Part shown: positions 28,082 through 37,669 of the stretch, one piece after another
How positions within the stretch are numbered: the first letter of the stretch is position 1
Layout of the letters: every line of letters begins with the position of its first letter
NCBI RefSeq assembly: GCF_008298035.1
Contig: NZ_CP042910.1
Coordinates: 558,001-622,000, forward strand
Length of the DNA: 64,000 nucleotides
Direction of reading: 5' to 3'
Source of the DNA: Gimesia maris
Lineage (GTDB): Bacteria; Planctomycetota; Planctomycetia; Planctomycetales; Planctomycetaceae
Program-made: the position numbers and the translations under genes
Notes under the pieces: generated by a model
Seen by the model: the letters and a program-made list of their open reading frames with translations, nothing else
Databases searched by the model: none
Told to the model about the DNA's origin: nothing

Positions 28082-30226
28082 TCATTCGGCTGCGAAGTAA
28101 TCTTTCAGCAGTCGAAACACACGACCTGCCCGTTGTTGAAATACTTCGGGTTGTTTGATCCATCCCATGGGGGTAATGCGAGTTGCAATTTCAACCTGAG
28201 AGGAAGTCTGGCGTCTGTTGCTGTTTGATTTTTTGGTAGACGAGCCGAAGACGACTTCTATTTCAACTGGTTTTCGATCGTCTGTTTTGCCCCAGAAGGG
28301 AAGTAATCCAGCTTTACCGAGTCTCATTACGGCCCGGTTGGTACTGACTTCGGTCAGACGCGCGTGATTATCATTTACGAAACCACCAAGCTTGTAGACG
28401 ATAAAATCTGACGAGATCAGTGCATTGAATGTGCTTTCAAATTTCATGCCTTCTGCAGCGGTCGCTTCAGGCACTTCATCGGGAATGATCTCACCGGACT
28501 TCATCTGTTCGCATGTGAGGGCGCGGACTTTATTTCGTCCCGTTTCTTTCGCCTGGTATAAAGCGCTGTCAGCCCGATGGAACAGACTTTCTAATGAATC
28601 ACCGGGTTCGTATTGAGAGACGCCGAAGGAAGCTGTGACCCTGATGTTCGACTGGTTCTCCATTTTCAGATTGGAAACAGCCAGTCGTAAGCGTTCTGCT
28701 TTTTTGACTGCATGTTCCAGTGCTGTTTCAGGGCAGAGAATGACAAATTCTTCTCCACCATAACGGCCCACCAGTTCTCCAGAGTAAGTTTCATGCTGAA
28801 ACAATCGCGCCAGTTCTACCAGAACTTCATCACCGGTCGAGTGACCATAACTGTCGTTTATGTTTTTGAAATGATCTGCATCGATAAAGATCAGACTCAA
28901 TGGTTCCGGGTTCTGTTCCTTCTGGATGCGGGACAGCATGATTGCCAGCTGTGTTTCCAGTTCACCCCGGTTGGCCACCGATGTTAACGCATCCAGGCTG
29001 GCAGCCAGTTTCAGGTCATTGTATTCTTTCGGGCGTTTCAGGCTGCGTGACAAGTCTCGGAAAATTTCTGTAACACCAATCAAACGGCCGTCATCGCCAA
29101 ACATCGGGACAGACTGCACTTCGATATTGATCAGTCGGCCACCCGGTCGCTCCAGCATAAATTCGGTCGTCATCGGCTTGCCGTTGGCAATGACACGGTT
29201 CATGGAGCATTCAGCTGAAGTGAGATTGGTACCTTCTTTATTTGTGAGAGGCAGGCTGCCGCTGGTCCATGATTCTCCCAGCACATCAATGGCCCGCAGG
29301 TCAGCCAGCTTTTCCAGTCCCGGACTGAGGACGACAAACTGAAAATCAGCATTGACGATATAAAAACCGTCGTAAAGACTTTCAATCTGAAACAGATAGG
29401 AGAAGATGTTGCTGATCAGGTTTGCTTCGATTGCTTCCCGTTCTGTGAAATCTTTAGGCTGGAACAGACGATTGACTTCCTGCAAAGCATCGTGGAAAGC
29501 CTGCTTTTCGTTCTGTTCCCAGCGAGATAGCGCACAGACAATATTTCCATCGAACTGCGTTCCGGCTGCTTCCATGAGAATCGACATGATTTCTTCATGT
29601 TTTTTCCCCGTGCGATACACCTGGTCTGTTGCCAGTGAGTCGTAGGCGTCTGCTATCGCCAGGATGCGCGCTCCCTGGTTGACTTCACTGCCGATGAATT
29701 GATAACCATTCGTGGCACCACTGAAATGGTAACGGGTCTGCGACAGGATTGTTAATACTTCATGATCGGTACGGCAGGCCTGCAGGACATCAAGACCAAT
29801 GTTGTGGTAATGCGACATCAGCTCAATTTCATCTGAAGTCAGTTTACCAGGCTTGAAGATGATATGATCGGGGACGCCGATTTTTCCGATATCGTGTAAG
29901 AGGGCCGCGACTTCCAGTCGTTTGAGATGGATTCCTTCCCAGCCTAAATTGGTAGCGATCCCTTTTGCCAGAAAAGCAACACGTCTTGAGTGGCAGAGTG
30001 TAGAAGCATCTCGTGCCTGTAATGCTGACAGCAGTTTACGGAGATGTTTCCGGGAAATCACCTGATCAATCAAGTCACCCGTGTCAGACTCAAGTGAATA
30101 TTCTTCAAAGTCTTCCGATAGTGAGATCAGCTGCCTGAGAATTTTTGAAGAGCCCATATTATAGCTCCCATGGACCGAGGATGATCTCGGCAGAGAGTTA
30201 TTCGATGCTATGAGGGGGCTGTTCAT
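28082..30226 (-). CDS. HD / PAS / GGDEF signalling protein with degenerate GYP motif
   Basis: A 714-residue cytoplasmic protein with no membrane segment. An HD-GYP-type domain (about 55-235) keeps H79, the HD pair (111-112) and HDIGKIGVPD, but where active members read HHE..GYP it reads YHF..GYQ (174-176). A PAS-like domain follows (about 275-395). The GGDEF domain (about 405-565) has an intact active-site GGEEF (490-494) and the IDADHFKNINDSYGHSTGDE motif, so cyclic di-GMP synthesis is likely; the RxxD inhibitory site upstream is absent (YSGE). The last 120 residues are beta-rich and might be PilZ-like. It stands alone, with gaps on both sides. Confidence 0.85.
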   Translation of the reverse strand: MNSPLIASNNSLPRSSSVHGSYNMGSSKILRQLISLSEDFEEYSLESDTGDLIDQVISRKHLRKLLSALQARDASTLCHSRRVAFLAKGIATNLGWEGIHLKRLEVAALLHDIGKIGVPDHIIFKPGKLTSDEIELMSHYHNIGLDVLQACRTDHEVLTILSQTRYHFSGATNGYQFIGSEVNQGARILAIADAYDSLATDQVYRTGKKHEEIMSILMEAAGTQFDGNIVCALSRWEQNEKQAFHDALQEVNRLFQPKDFTEREAIEANLISNIFSYLFQIESLYDGFYIVNADFQFVVLSPGLEKLADLRAIDVLGESWTSGSLPLTNKEGTNLTSAECSMNRVIANGKPMTTEFMLERPGGRLINIEVQSVPMFGDDGRLIGVTEIFRDLSRSLKRPKEYNDLKLAASLDALTSVANRGELETQLAIMLSRIQKEQNPEPLSLIFIDADHFKNINDSYGHSTGDEVLVELARLFQHETYSGELVGRYGGEEFVILCPETALEHAVKKAERLRLAVSNLKMENQSNIRVTASFGVSQYEPGDSLESLFHRADSALYQAKETGRNKVRALTCEQMKSGEIIPDEVPEATAAEGMKFESTFNALISSDFIVYKLGGFVNDNHARLTEVSTNRAVMRLGKAGLLPFWGKTDDRKPVEIEVVFGSSTKKSNSNRRQTSSQVEIATRITPMGWIKQPEVFQQRAGRVFRLLKDYFAAE

Positions 30227-30650
30227 CTTGCGACCTTTGGTATATTGAGCAGAGCTCTAACACAATTTGTTCTGATCGAACGCTTGTGCCTCGCGTATCA
30301 CAATCAATTCTCTTTTGGCAATATCTGTGTTTCACAACGGAATGGAGATTGTTTCAACAGTCGGTTTTTAAAACAGAGACATGACAGAGTGTACTGGTTT
30401 CAGATGTTGATGTCTGTTTTAAGATCAAAAGACATTGCAGGTATACACCAAATCGAATCAGTTAAACTAAAGCTAGGTTGCAAACGCAGGATGTCAAATT
30501 GCAACATGCGAGTGGAGGGATCAACTGCCCCGACTGTTCGCTGAAATTCCGGGTGGGGCAATTATCGGTAATTGCAGGATTCAGCGGGTTGGGGTGAACC
30601 TGATGGCTGTGTTGATTGCAGGGGCGGGAAATTCCAGGTTCGGTCAATGC
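30227..30650. other. Intergenic region with a short hairpin
   Basis: About 420 bases between the GGDEF gene start and the iclR stop. It should hold the promoter of the GGDEF gene. A perfect 7-base hairpin (GCAATTA at 30558-30564, TAATTGC at 30569-30575, loop TCGG) lies about 75 bases past the iclR stop on its strand; without a clear T-run it is a weak terminator candidate. The open frames here have no protein-like character. Confidence 0.4.
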
Positions 30651-31451
30651 TTACCGATTATAAGCGACAGTCGCGGCATCGGCCCGGGACCGAACGACCT
30701 GTCCCAGCGATTCATATTCGTCCTGTGGGATCCGTTCGGCAGGGCCTGTGATTGTGAATGCGGCGATACCAATGCCATTGCGATCCAGAATGGGTGCCGC
30801 GATGCAGCGGATTCCCACCAGGCCTTCTTCATGATCAACGGCATAGCCACGTTGACGAATCAGATCCAGTTCATTGAGAAAGGCGCGTCTGGATGTGATG
30901 GTATGTGGGGTGAAGCGTTTAAAGTGAATGCGGTTGACCAGGTCATCGCGTTCATTGTCCGGCAGAAATGCCGCGATGGCCTTTCCGGGAGCGCAACTGT
31001 AACAGGGAGCGCGGGCCCCGATCTCGGCAGAATACTTAAATGCATGTCGCGCCAGCATCTGTTCCAGGATGACGATCTCCCGGTCGATCAGGCAGCAGAG
31101 TTGGGTTGTTTCACTGGTCGTGTCGCGCAGTTCCCGCATCGGACCGATGGCACATTCCATCAGTGGTCGATCCTGGACGCTCGGAGGGATCAACTGCAGG
31201 AAGCGATTTGTCAGGTAATATTTTTTAGTGGTCACATCGCGCGTGACATAGCCGAGTTCTTCCAGGGCTTTTCCAATCCGCAATAACGAAGCCTGGGGTA
31301 TGGTCAGTTCTTCGCTGAGGGCGCTTAGCGTGCAGCCATGCGAGTGGCGGGCGAGGTGCTCCAGCAACGCGATTCCCCGCTGCAGACTGGGTGAGGCGGC
31401 TGCTTCCGATTTCCGTTTTGTGTCAGGAACGCTCATTGTTGTTGACTTCAT
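30651..31451 (-). CDS. IclR-family transcriptional regulator
   Basis: A winged-helix domain (about residues 20-85: SLQRGIALLEHLARHSHG, LSALSEELTIPQASLLRIGKALEELGYV) is followed by the IclR ligand-binding domain (RELRDTTSETTQLCCLIDREIVILEQM, CYSCAPGKAIAAFL, GYAVDHEEGLVGIRCIAAPILDRNG, ALGITG-like AAFTITGPAERI). I use the ATG at 31451; 31436 is also possible and the frame is open to 31541. None of these has a strong ribosome binding site. It is divergent from the PSD1/DUF1501 genes across a palindromic site, suggesting it controls them and itself. The inducer is unknown. Confidence 0.9.
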   Translation of the reverse strand: MKSTTMSVPDTKRKSEAAASPSLQRGIALLEHLARHSHGCTLSALSEELTIPQASLLRIGKALEELGYVTRDVTTKKYYLTNRFLQLIPPSVQDRPLMECAIGPMRELRDTTSETTQLCCLIDREIVILEQMLARHAFKYSAEIGARAPCYSCAPGKAIAAFLPDNERDDLVNRIHFKRFTPHTITSRRAFLNELDLIRQRGYAVDHEEGLVGIRCIAAPILDRNGIGIAAFTITGPAERIPQDEYESLGQVVRSRADAATVAYNR

Positions 31452-31477
31452 ATATGAAATAGGTTTCAATAGTGAAA
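31447..31477. promoter_or_regulatory. Candidate IclR operator, alternating TGAAA/TTTCA half-sites
   Basis: Directly upstream of iclR and about 100 bases before the PSD1 start lie TTCA (31447), TGAAA (31455-31459), TTTCA (31464-31468) and TGAAA (31473-31477). The spacing is regular, with 4-base gaps between successive complete half-sites, giving overlapping palindromes TGAAA-N4-TTTCA and TTTCA-N4-TGAAA. IclR-family operators are typically short A/T-rich palindromes with GAAA/TTTC cores, so this is a good candidate for the regulator's site. Confidence 0.6.
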
Positions 31478-31579
31478 TATGATATGGGTCTTTCAGGCGC
31501 GTGTCAACCTCTACAGCCGGGCAACCGGCATTCGATTGCATTACAAAACTCTATTGAATGTCAGCAGAAGGATTATGCC

Positions 31580-34500
31580 ATGCGTGCAGGTGGTTCCAGA
31601 GGAAACGTTTTGACAGTTGTGATCTGGCTGAGCCTGGTTGTTTCCACTCAGGCAGCAGAACTGTTTGAAAATGTCAGGACTGCTGGTGCTGATTTCGATC
31701 GGGTGATGGCTCCGTTAATTGCCGGGCATTGCCTGGACTGTCATGCCGGCCTGGATCCCAAGGCGGGGTTTGATTTTTCAAATCGAGCCGCTGCGATCCG
31801 AGGTGGGGAAACGGGATCGGCCCTTCAGGCTGGCAATCCGGAAGAGAGTCTGTTGTGGCAGTATATCGAATCTGATGCCATGCCCCCCGAGCACCCGCTC
31901 ACTGCAGAACAAAAACTGCTGTTCAAACAATGGATTTCAGCTGGTGCTCCCTGGGGCACCGATCCGATTGATGCCTTCAGTAAAACCACTGAAAAGCGAG
32001 GCGGTTATGACTGGTGGTCTCTGCAGCCTCTAAGGAATCCTGTTGTTCCCGCGTTTTCCAATGACGATGGGGCTGATGAGGATTGGGTGCATAATCCGAT
32101 CGATGCTTTTATTCTGAGAACGCTACACCAGAAAGGGCTCAAGCCTCAGCCAGTTACTGATCGTCGCACCTTAATACGACGTCTTTCCTATTCGGTAATC
32201 GGCTTACCTCCCGAACCGGAAGATGTGGAAGCCTTCCTGAAAGATCAGTCGCCGGATGCTTATGAAAAACTCGTTGATCGCCTGCTGGCGTCTCCACACT
32301 ATGGAGAGCACTGGGCAAGGCACTGGCTGGATGTGGCGCGGTTTGGTGAGAGTAACGGCTTTGAACGAGACCAACCGCGATTGAATGCCTGGCCTTATCG
32401 CAACTGGGTGATTGAGGCGTTGAATCAGGATATGTCTTATCACCGCTTCGTGAAATTACAATTGGCCGGTGATCTGCTGGAACCGGACAATCCAGATGCG
32501 GTTAAAGCGACTGGTTTCCTGGTGGCAGGGCCGCATGACGTGGTGATTCCCATCAGTAAAACGATGCGGGCGACAATGAAACAGGATGAACTGGAAGACA
32601 TTGTCGGCGTTGTGGGGCAGACATTTTTAGGCTTGACGGTCAATTGTGCCCGTTGCCACGATCACAAATTCGATCCCATCAGTCAGAAGGAATATTATCA
32701 GTTTGCAGCGGCACTTTCCGGGGTGGGACATGGGGAACGGCATCTGCCTGATCCCGCTTATGAAAAGGCGCAGCAGGAACTGGCGCAGGTGAAGAACAAG
32801 CTTCGCGAAACTCAAAGGGTACTGTTTGGATTAGAGTCCGCTGCGCGACGACGGGTTCTCGCTTCACGGGCAACACAGGAGCAAACAGAATTGCCTCTGG
32901 CGATCACTTCCCCCGTGGCAGCCTGGGATTTTCGGAAGAGTACTCAGGACCTGGTTGGTGGTTTACAGGGGACTTTACATGGTTCTGCCAGGCAAACCGA
33001 AGAAGGGCTGCTGTTGGATGGAAACAAATCCTATCTGAAAGCAGAGCCACTCAAACAGGCATTGAACGAAAAAACGCTGGAAGCCTGGGTGAAGCTGACA
33101 AATCTAGATCAGCGGGGGGGAGGCGTACTGAGTGTGCAGACCGTTGATGGCAATATTTTTGATGCCATTGTTTATGGAGAACAACAACCGGGGCACTGGC
33201 TGGCCGGCAGCGATCACTTTCATCGCACGAAATCTTTTCAGGGGCCACAGGAACAGGAAGCCATTGAAAAGGAAGTTCAGATTGCCATTGTGTACTCCGC
33301 GGAGGGAAAGATTACCGCCTATCGAAATGGTCAACTTTATGGCAAGTCATATCAGTCACGCGGTCTGCAGTCGTTTCCAGCCGAAAAAACGGAAGTGCTC
33401 ATTGGTTTGCGCCACGGTTCGCCTGCTGGAAATCGACTTTTGCAGGGAGTCATCTCGAAAGCGCGTTTGTATGACCGGGCACTGACGGCTACAGAAATTC
33501 AGCAATCTGCAAAGGGGGGAGGTACTTTTTTCTCTGAGGAGGAACTGGTTGCCACGCTTTCTGCTTCAGAACAGGCAAAACGAAAAACATTGCGCAGGGC
33601 TCGGACAGAGTTGCAGGCCCGAATCAAGCAGCTGCAGTCAATCCAACCTGAAAAAGTATATGCGGCAGTATCCCATGAGCCGGGTGTCATGCATTTATTG
33701 AAACGAGGCAGTGTCGCAGCTCCCGCAGGGGTTGTCAGTCCTGGAGGCATAAAAGCGATTCAGGGGGTCAACGGAGATCTGGAGCTGGCCTCTGACAGTT
33801 CCGACCACGATCGCAGGATCCGCTTTGCAGACTGGGTGACCAGTTCCAGGAACCCGCTCTTTGCCCGGGTGATCGTGAATCGAGTCTGGCATTATCATTT
33901 TGGGAGGGGGCTCGTTAATACTCCTAATGATTTCGGCTTTAACGGAGGTGACTGCAGCCATCCGGAATTACTGGACTGGCTGGCTCGCAGACTGATTCAG
34001 GAGAACTGGAGCCTGAAATCACTGCACCGTTTAATACTGCTTTCTGCCGCTTTTCAGCAGTCAGCTCAACTCGACCCGGATGCGTTGAAAGTCGATGCAG
34101 ACAATCAGTGGTTGTGGCGCAAAAGCCCGCAGAGAATTGAAGCGGAGTCGATTCGCGATTCCATCTTGAAAATATCAGGACAGCTGAATTCCCAGGTCGG
34201 GGGACAGGGATACCAGGACGTGAAATCCTATTTTTTCAAAGGGACCCAGTTCTATGAACCCCTGGATCCGACAGGCGAGGAATTTAATCGCAGGTCAATC
34301 TATCGATTTTCTGCAAGAGGCGGACGACACCCTTTGCTGGAAACGTTTGACTGTCCGGATCCCTCGACGACGACACCCGATCGCCCGTCGACGACGACGC
34401 CACTTCAGGCACTCTCACTGATGAATACCTCTTTTGTCTTACGCATGTCTGACCAACTTGCAGAACGCATCCAATCGCGAGTCGGTTCCGAAGAGGAGAA

Positions 34501-34648
34501 ACAGGTTGCAGAATTGTTTCTGCTGGCTTATCAACGTCATCCCCAATCTGCAGAGTCAGCAGCTGCATGCGAATTCTGCGAAAAACACGGACTCTCTGCT
34601 TTATGCCGGGTTGTACTCAATAGCAACGAATTTTTATATGTGAATTGA
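31580..34648 (+). CDS. Secreted PSD1/planctomycete-cytochrome-domain protein
   Basis: One of the large exported proteins specific to planctomycetes and relatives. The ATG at 31580 has AGAAGGA upstream and a signal peptide ending near VSTQAAELF; the frame is open to 31472. Order over 1022 residues: a cytochrome c-like domain with CLDCH (C51, C54, H55) and a distal Met region (SDAMPPE), the PSCyt2 domain with a second CARCH motif (CARCHDHKFDPIS), a LamG-like sandwich (about 470-660), and the C-terminal PSD1 domain (RIRFADWVTSSRNPLFARVIVNRVWHYHFGRGLV). It is paired with a DUF1501 gene seven bases on. Proposed roles in extracellular polymer breakdown remain unproven. Confidence 0.92.
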   Translation: MRAGGSRGNVLTVVIWLSLVVSTQAAELFENVRTAGADFDRVMAPLIAGHCLDCHAGLDPKAGFDFSNRAAAIRGGETGSALQAGNPEESLLWQYIESDAMPPEHPLTAEQKLLFKQWISAGAPWGTDPIDAFSKTTEKRGGYDWWSLQPLRNPVVPAFSNDDGADEDWVHNPIDAFILRTLHQKGLKPQPVTDRRTLIRRLSYSVIGLPPEPEDVEAFLKDQSPDAYEKLVDRLLASPHYGEHWARHWLDVARFGESNGFERDQPRLNAWPYRNWVIEALNQDMSYHRFVKLQLAGDLLEPDNPDAVKATGFLVAGPHDVVIPISKTMRATMKQDELEDIVGVVGQTFLGLTVNCARCHDHKFDPISQKEYYQFAAALSGVGHGERHLPDPAYEKAQQELAQVKNKLRETQRVLFGLESAARRRVLASRATQEQTELPLAITSPVAAWDFRKSTQDLVGGLQGTLHGSARQTEEGLLLDGNKSYLKAEPLKQALNEKTLEAWVKLTNLDQRGGGVLSVQTVDGNIFDAIVYGEQQPGHWLAGSDHFHRTKSFQGPQEQEAIEKEVQIAIVYSAEGKITAYRNGQLYGKSYQSRGLQSFPAEKTEVLIGLRHGSPAGNRLLQGVISKARLYDRALTATEIQQSAKGGGTFFSEEELVATLSASEQAKRKTLRRARTELQARIKQLQSIQPEKVYAAVSHEPGVMHLLKRGSVAAPAGVVSPGGIKAIQGVNGDLELASDSSDHDRRIRFADWVTSSRNPLFARVIVNRVWHYHFGRGLVNTPNDFGFNGGDCSHPELLDWLARRLIQENWSLKSLHRLILLSAAFQQSAQLDPDALKVDADNQWLWRKSPQRIEAESIRDSILKISGQLNSQVGGQGYQDVKSYFFKGTQFYEPLDPTGEEFNRRSIYRFSARGGRHPLLETFDCPDPSTTTPDRPSTTTPLQALSLMNTSFVLRMSDQLAERIQSRVGSEEEKQVAELFLLAYQRHPQSAESAAACEFCEKHGLSALCRVVLNSNEFLYVN

Positions 34649-34655
34649 GAGCGGA

Positions 34656-36128
34656 ATGTTGTATCAAAAAACAGATCAATCGGAATCAGTCTCAGGTTCC
34701 CATTCGATGTCGCGTCGTGAATTCTTTTCCTGGGCTCGAACCGGCCTGGCGGGAACGGCGCTCATGGATTTGCTGTTACATCAGAAATCGGGAGGAGCGT
34801 CCGAGTCTGTCAGGCAGACTTCACCGGCTCCTCATTTTCCACCCCGGGTCAAACGGGTGGTTCATATCTGTCTGATCGGTGGTCTGAGCCACCTGGATTC
34901 CTTTGACTATAAGCCTGCGCTCAAAGATCTGCATGGCAAGGCGATGCCTACGGATAAAACTCCCGAGACTTTTTTTGGTAAGGTGGGCCTGTTACGCAAA
35001 AACGATTTTGAATTCCGCCGGCGCGGGCAGAGTGGACTCTGGATCTCCGATCTGTTTCCGCATATCGCGGCGCAGGCAGATGAGCTCACTTTGTTACGGT
35101 CGATGAAAGCAGATTCCGCCAATCACACGCCTGCCACCTTTCAGGAAAACACGGGCTTTCGTTTGAATGGTTTTCCGGTGCTTGGTTCCTGGCTTTCGTA
35201 CGGGCTGGGATGTGAAACGGATGAATTACCTTCGTTTGTCGTTCTGCCTGACGTGCGCGGCTATCCCGCTGCAGGAACCATTAACTGGTCGAATGGTTTT
35301 TTACCCGCTTTGCATCAGGGGGTGCCCTTTCAATCACAAGGGCCGGCAATCCGTGATTTATTCCCCGAACGAAAGATCTCGAAAACAACGGAACAAGCCA
35401 GTCGGCGATTATTGAACCAGTTCAACCAGGGCCACCTGGAGCGGATGGGCGCGAACAGTGATCTGGAAGCCCGGATTCGCAGTCATGAACTGGCCGCGAA
35501 AATGCAGCTGGCAGTCCCGCGGGTCACCGATTTATCTGCTGAAACTCCGGCCACTCAATCTCTTTATGGCTTTGATTCCGAAGTTACAGCTCCTTTTGCC
35601 CGTAACTGTTTACTGGCGCGACGTTTACTGGAGCAGGGGGTTCGATTTGTGCAATTGTTTTCCGGAGGCCCGTTTGGATCACCGCGCATCAACTGGGACG
35701 GTCATGAAAATGTCAAAGGCAATCATCTTCGTGAAGCAGCCCGGATCGATCAGCCTGTCGCGGCTTTAGTTCAGGATTTGAGGCAGCGGGGCATGTTGGA
35801 TGACACTCTGGTTCTGTTTTCCACGGAGTTTGGGCGGACCCCGTTTACACAGTCTGCTTCGGATCAGGTCGGTACCGGCCGAGACCATAATATGAATGGT
35901 TTTTCGGTCTGGATGGCCGGCGGCGGGCTCAAACATGGCTTCAGTTACGGTGCGACCGACGAATTTGGCTGGAAATCAGTCGAAAAACCGATTGCCTGGC
36001 ATGATTATCACGCCACCGTGCTCCACTTACTGGGGATCGACCATACCCGTCTCACCTGGTACCACAACGGAATCGAACGCCGCCTGACGAATGTGCATGG
36101 CGAAGTGATTCATGAAATACTTGCCTGA
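34656..36128 (+). CDS. DUF1501 protein with Tat-type signal
   Basis: A 490-residue protein of the DUF1501 family (alkaline-phosphatase-like/sulfatase-like fold), almost always encoded beside PSD1 proteins in planctomycetes. The N-terminus SRREFFSWARTGLAG is a twin-arginine signal (a second ATG at 34707 begins right before it). Family marks are RVVHICLIGGLSHLDSFDYKP, SYGLGCETDELPSFVVLP, LLARRLLEQGVRFVQLFSGG, NWDGHENV, DTLVLFSTEFGRTPFTQ and GRDHNMNGFSVWMAGGGLKHG. Spacing to the PSD1 gene is seven bases, so the two are translated from one message. Export across the inner membrane in folded form suggests a cofactor or metal. Confidence 0.92.
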   Translation: MLYQKTDQSESVSGSHSMSRREFFSWARTGLAGTALMDLLLHQKSGGASESVRQTSPAPHFPPRVKRVVHICLIGGLSHLDSFDYKPALKDLHGKAMPTDKTPETFFGKVGLLRKNDFEFRRRGQSGLWISDLFPHIAAQADELTLLRSMKADSANHTPATFQENTGFRLNGFPVLGSWLSYGLGCETDELPSFVVLPDVRGYPAAGTINWSNGFLPALHQGVPFQSQGPAIRDLFPERKISKTTEQASRRLLNQFNQGHLERMGANSDLEARIRSHELAAKMQLAVPRVTDLSAETPATQSLYGFDSEVTAPFARNCLLARRLLEQGVRFVQLFSGGPFGSPRINWDGHENVKGNHLREAARIDQPVAALVQDLRQRGMLDDTLVLFSTEFGRTPFTQSASDQVGTGRDHNMNGFSVWMAGGGLKHGFSYGATDEFGWKSVEKPIAWHDYHATVLHLLGIDHTRLTWYHNGIERRLTNVHGEVIHEILA

Positions 36129-36158
36129 AATTCACATCGACTGGTTGTTTTCGGACAG

Positions 36159-36188
36159 ATCATCTTGATTTTTCAAGAAGATATTTTG
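36159..36188 (+). terminator. Probable terminator of the PSD1/DUF1501 operon
   Basis: ATCATCTTGA (36159-36168) and TCAAGAAGAT (36173-36182) pair with one mismatch around a TTTT loop, and ATTTTG follows. The stem is A/T-rich, so it may be weak, but it lies 30 bases past the DUF1501 stop in the correct orientation. Confidence 0.45.
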
Positions 36189-36299
36189 TGTGCGTAGACG
36201 AATCGACTAGAATGGCTATAGTGTGTTTTCTTAATCGGCATCAAAGGGCGCTTACTTCTGTCTGATTGAATGGATCGTCCTGTCTAAAAAATTAGTGAA

Positions 36300-37646
36300 A
36301 TGAATACTTTACAGAACCCTCGAAGCAAGTCCGATACCAGACGGGTACTGATCATCGGCGGTGGTTTTGCCGGATTGAACGCGGCACTGGAACTGGGGGG
36401 AATTGCCGGAGTGGAAGTCACTCTGGTGGATCGTCACAACTACCATTTGTTTCAACCACTGCTCTATCAGGTGGCGATGGCCGGGCTCAGTCCCGCGGAT
36501 ATCGCCACCCCCATTCGCAGCCTGCTCTCCGCCTATCGCAATACCAGTGTTTTGCTTGGTGAGGCAGAATCAATCGATCTTCCCGGACAAAAAGTCAAAT
36601 TTGATTTCGGTGAGCTCGAATTTGATTACCTGGTACTGGCCTGTGGTGCTACACACAGTTACTTCGGTCATAATGAATGGGAAAAATATGCACCCGGCCT
36701 GAAGACGATTTCCCAGGCAACCGAAATTCGCAAGCGTGTGCTGTCTGCGTTCGAGCATGCAGAACGCGTTACCGACCCGGATGAACAGAAAAAGTATCTG
36801 ACATACGTGATCGTAGGCGGCGGTCCCACCGGTGTTGAACTGGCAGGTGCCATCGGGGAGATGAGTCGTTTTACCCTGTCGCGAGATTTTCGCCGGATCA
36901 ACCCCAGCCACACCCGCGTCATTCTTGTGGAAGCAGGACCACGCATTTTGCCCATGTTTTCCGAGCAGCAGTCGAACCGGGCCGCCCGGGATCTGGAGAA
37001 GCTGGGTGTTCAGATCTGGACTTCCTCTGTGGTCACGAACATTAATGATGAAGGAGTGGAATTAGGAGATGAGCGAATTCGTGCTGCCACCGTGTTGTGG
37101 GCTGCGGGAGTCGAGGCTTCTGAGCTCGGACAGGCAGGAGGCATGCACGTTGATAATCGTGGTCGCGTTCTGGTCGAACCGGATTTGAGCCTGGAAGGAT
37201 ATCCGAATGTATTCGTGGCTGGCGACCAGGCCAGTTATACGCATCAGACTGGCAGTCCGCTACCGGGAACGGCTCCCGTTGCTTTACAGCAGGGGCGATT
37301 TATCGGGAAAACGATTCGCAATGAAGTCAAAGGCAAGCCACGCAGTAAGTTTCATTTTCGGGACAAAGGGCAGATGGCAACAATTGGCCGCAGTCGGGCG
37401 ATTGTAGAAATGGGACGGCTCAAGCTGGCTGGTTTTTTTGCCTGGGTGGTCTGGCTGGTCGTGCATGTCTTTTATCTCACTGGTTTTAAGAACCGCGTAC
37501 TGGTCGTGATGCAGTGGGCCTGGTCCTATCTCAGTTTCAGACGTGGCGCACGATTGATTGTTGACCGCGGCTGGAGTCCTGCTGAAGAACAGGAGCCAGT
37601 AACAGAGACCGAAAATGAGGAAGTCACTGTTCCTCCCGAGCATTAA
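36300..37646 (+). CDS. ndh: Type II NADH:quinone oxidoreductase
   Basis: A single-subunit membrane-bound dehydrogenase passing electrons from NADH to quinone without proton pumping. The FAD-binding GxGxxG is VLIIGGGFAGLNAALEL (near residue 20), the NADH-binding one is YVIVGGGPTGVELAGAIGEMSR (near 175), and the second flavin motif is NVFVAGDQASYTHQTGSPLPGTAPVALQQG. The C-terminal region (LAGFFAWVVWLVVHVFYLTGFKNRVLVVMQWAWSYL) matches the hydrophobic/amphipathic anchor of NDH-2. Length (448) is normal. The quinone is probably menaquinone, given mqnA and mqnC in this window. Confidence 0.88.
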   Translation: MNTLQNPRSKSDTRRVLIIGGGFAGLNAALELGGIAGVEVTLVDRHNYHLFQPLLYQVAMAGLSPADIATPIRSLLSAYRNTSVLLGEAESIDLPGQKVKFDFGELEFDYLVLACGATHSYFGHNEWEKYAPGLKTISQATEIRKRVLSAFEHAERVTDPDEQKKYLTYVIVGGGPTGVELAGAIGEMSRFTLSRDFRRINPSHTRVILVEAGPRILPMFSEQQSNRAARDLEKLGVQIWTSSVVTNINDEGVELGDERIRAATVLWAAGVEASELGQAGGMHVDNRGRVLVEPDLSLEGYPNVFVAGDQASYTHQTGSPLPGTAPVALQQGRFIGKTIRNEVKGKPRSKFHFRDKGQMATIGRSRAIVEMGRLKLAGFFAWVVWLVVHVFYLTGFKNRVLVVMQWAWSYLSFRRGARLIVDRGWSPAEEQEPVTETENEEVTVPPEH

Positions 37647-37669
37647 TCGAGAGAGGCGTGCCTGTCAGG

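Noticed and set aside
30594-31286. Plus-strand open frame of 230 codons
   Set aside because: Antisense to the IclR regulator gene, which shows both expected domains.
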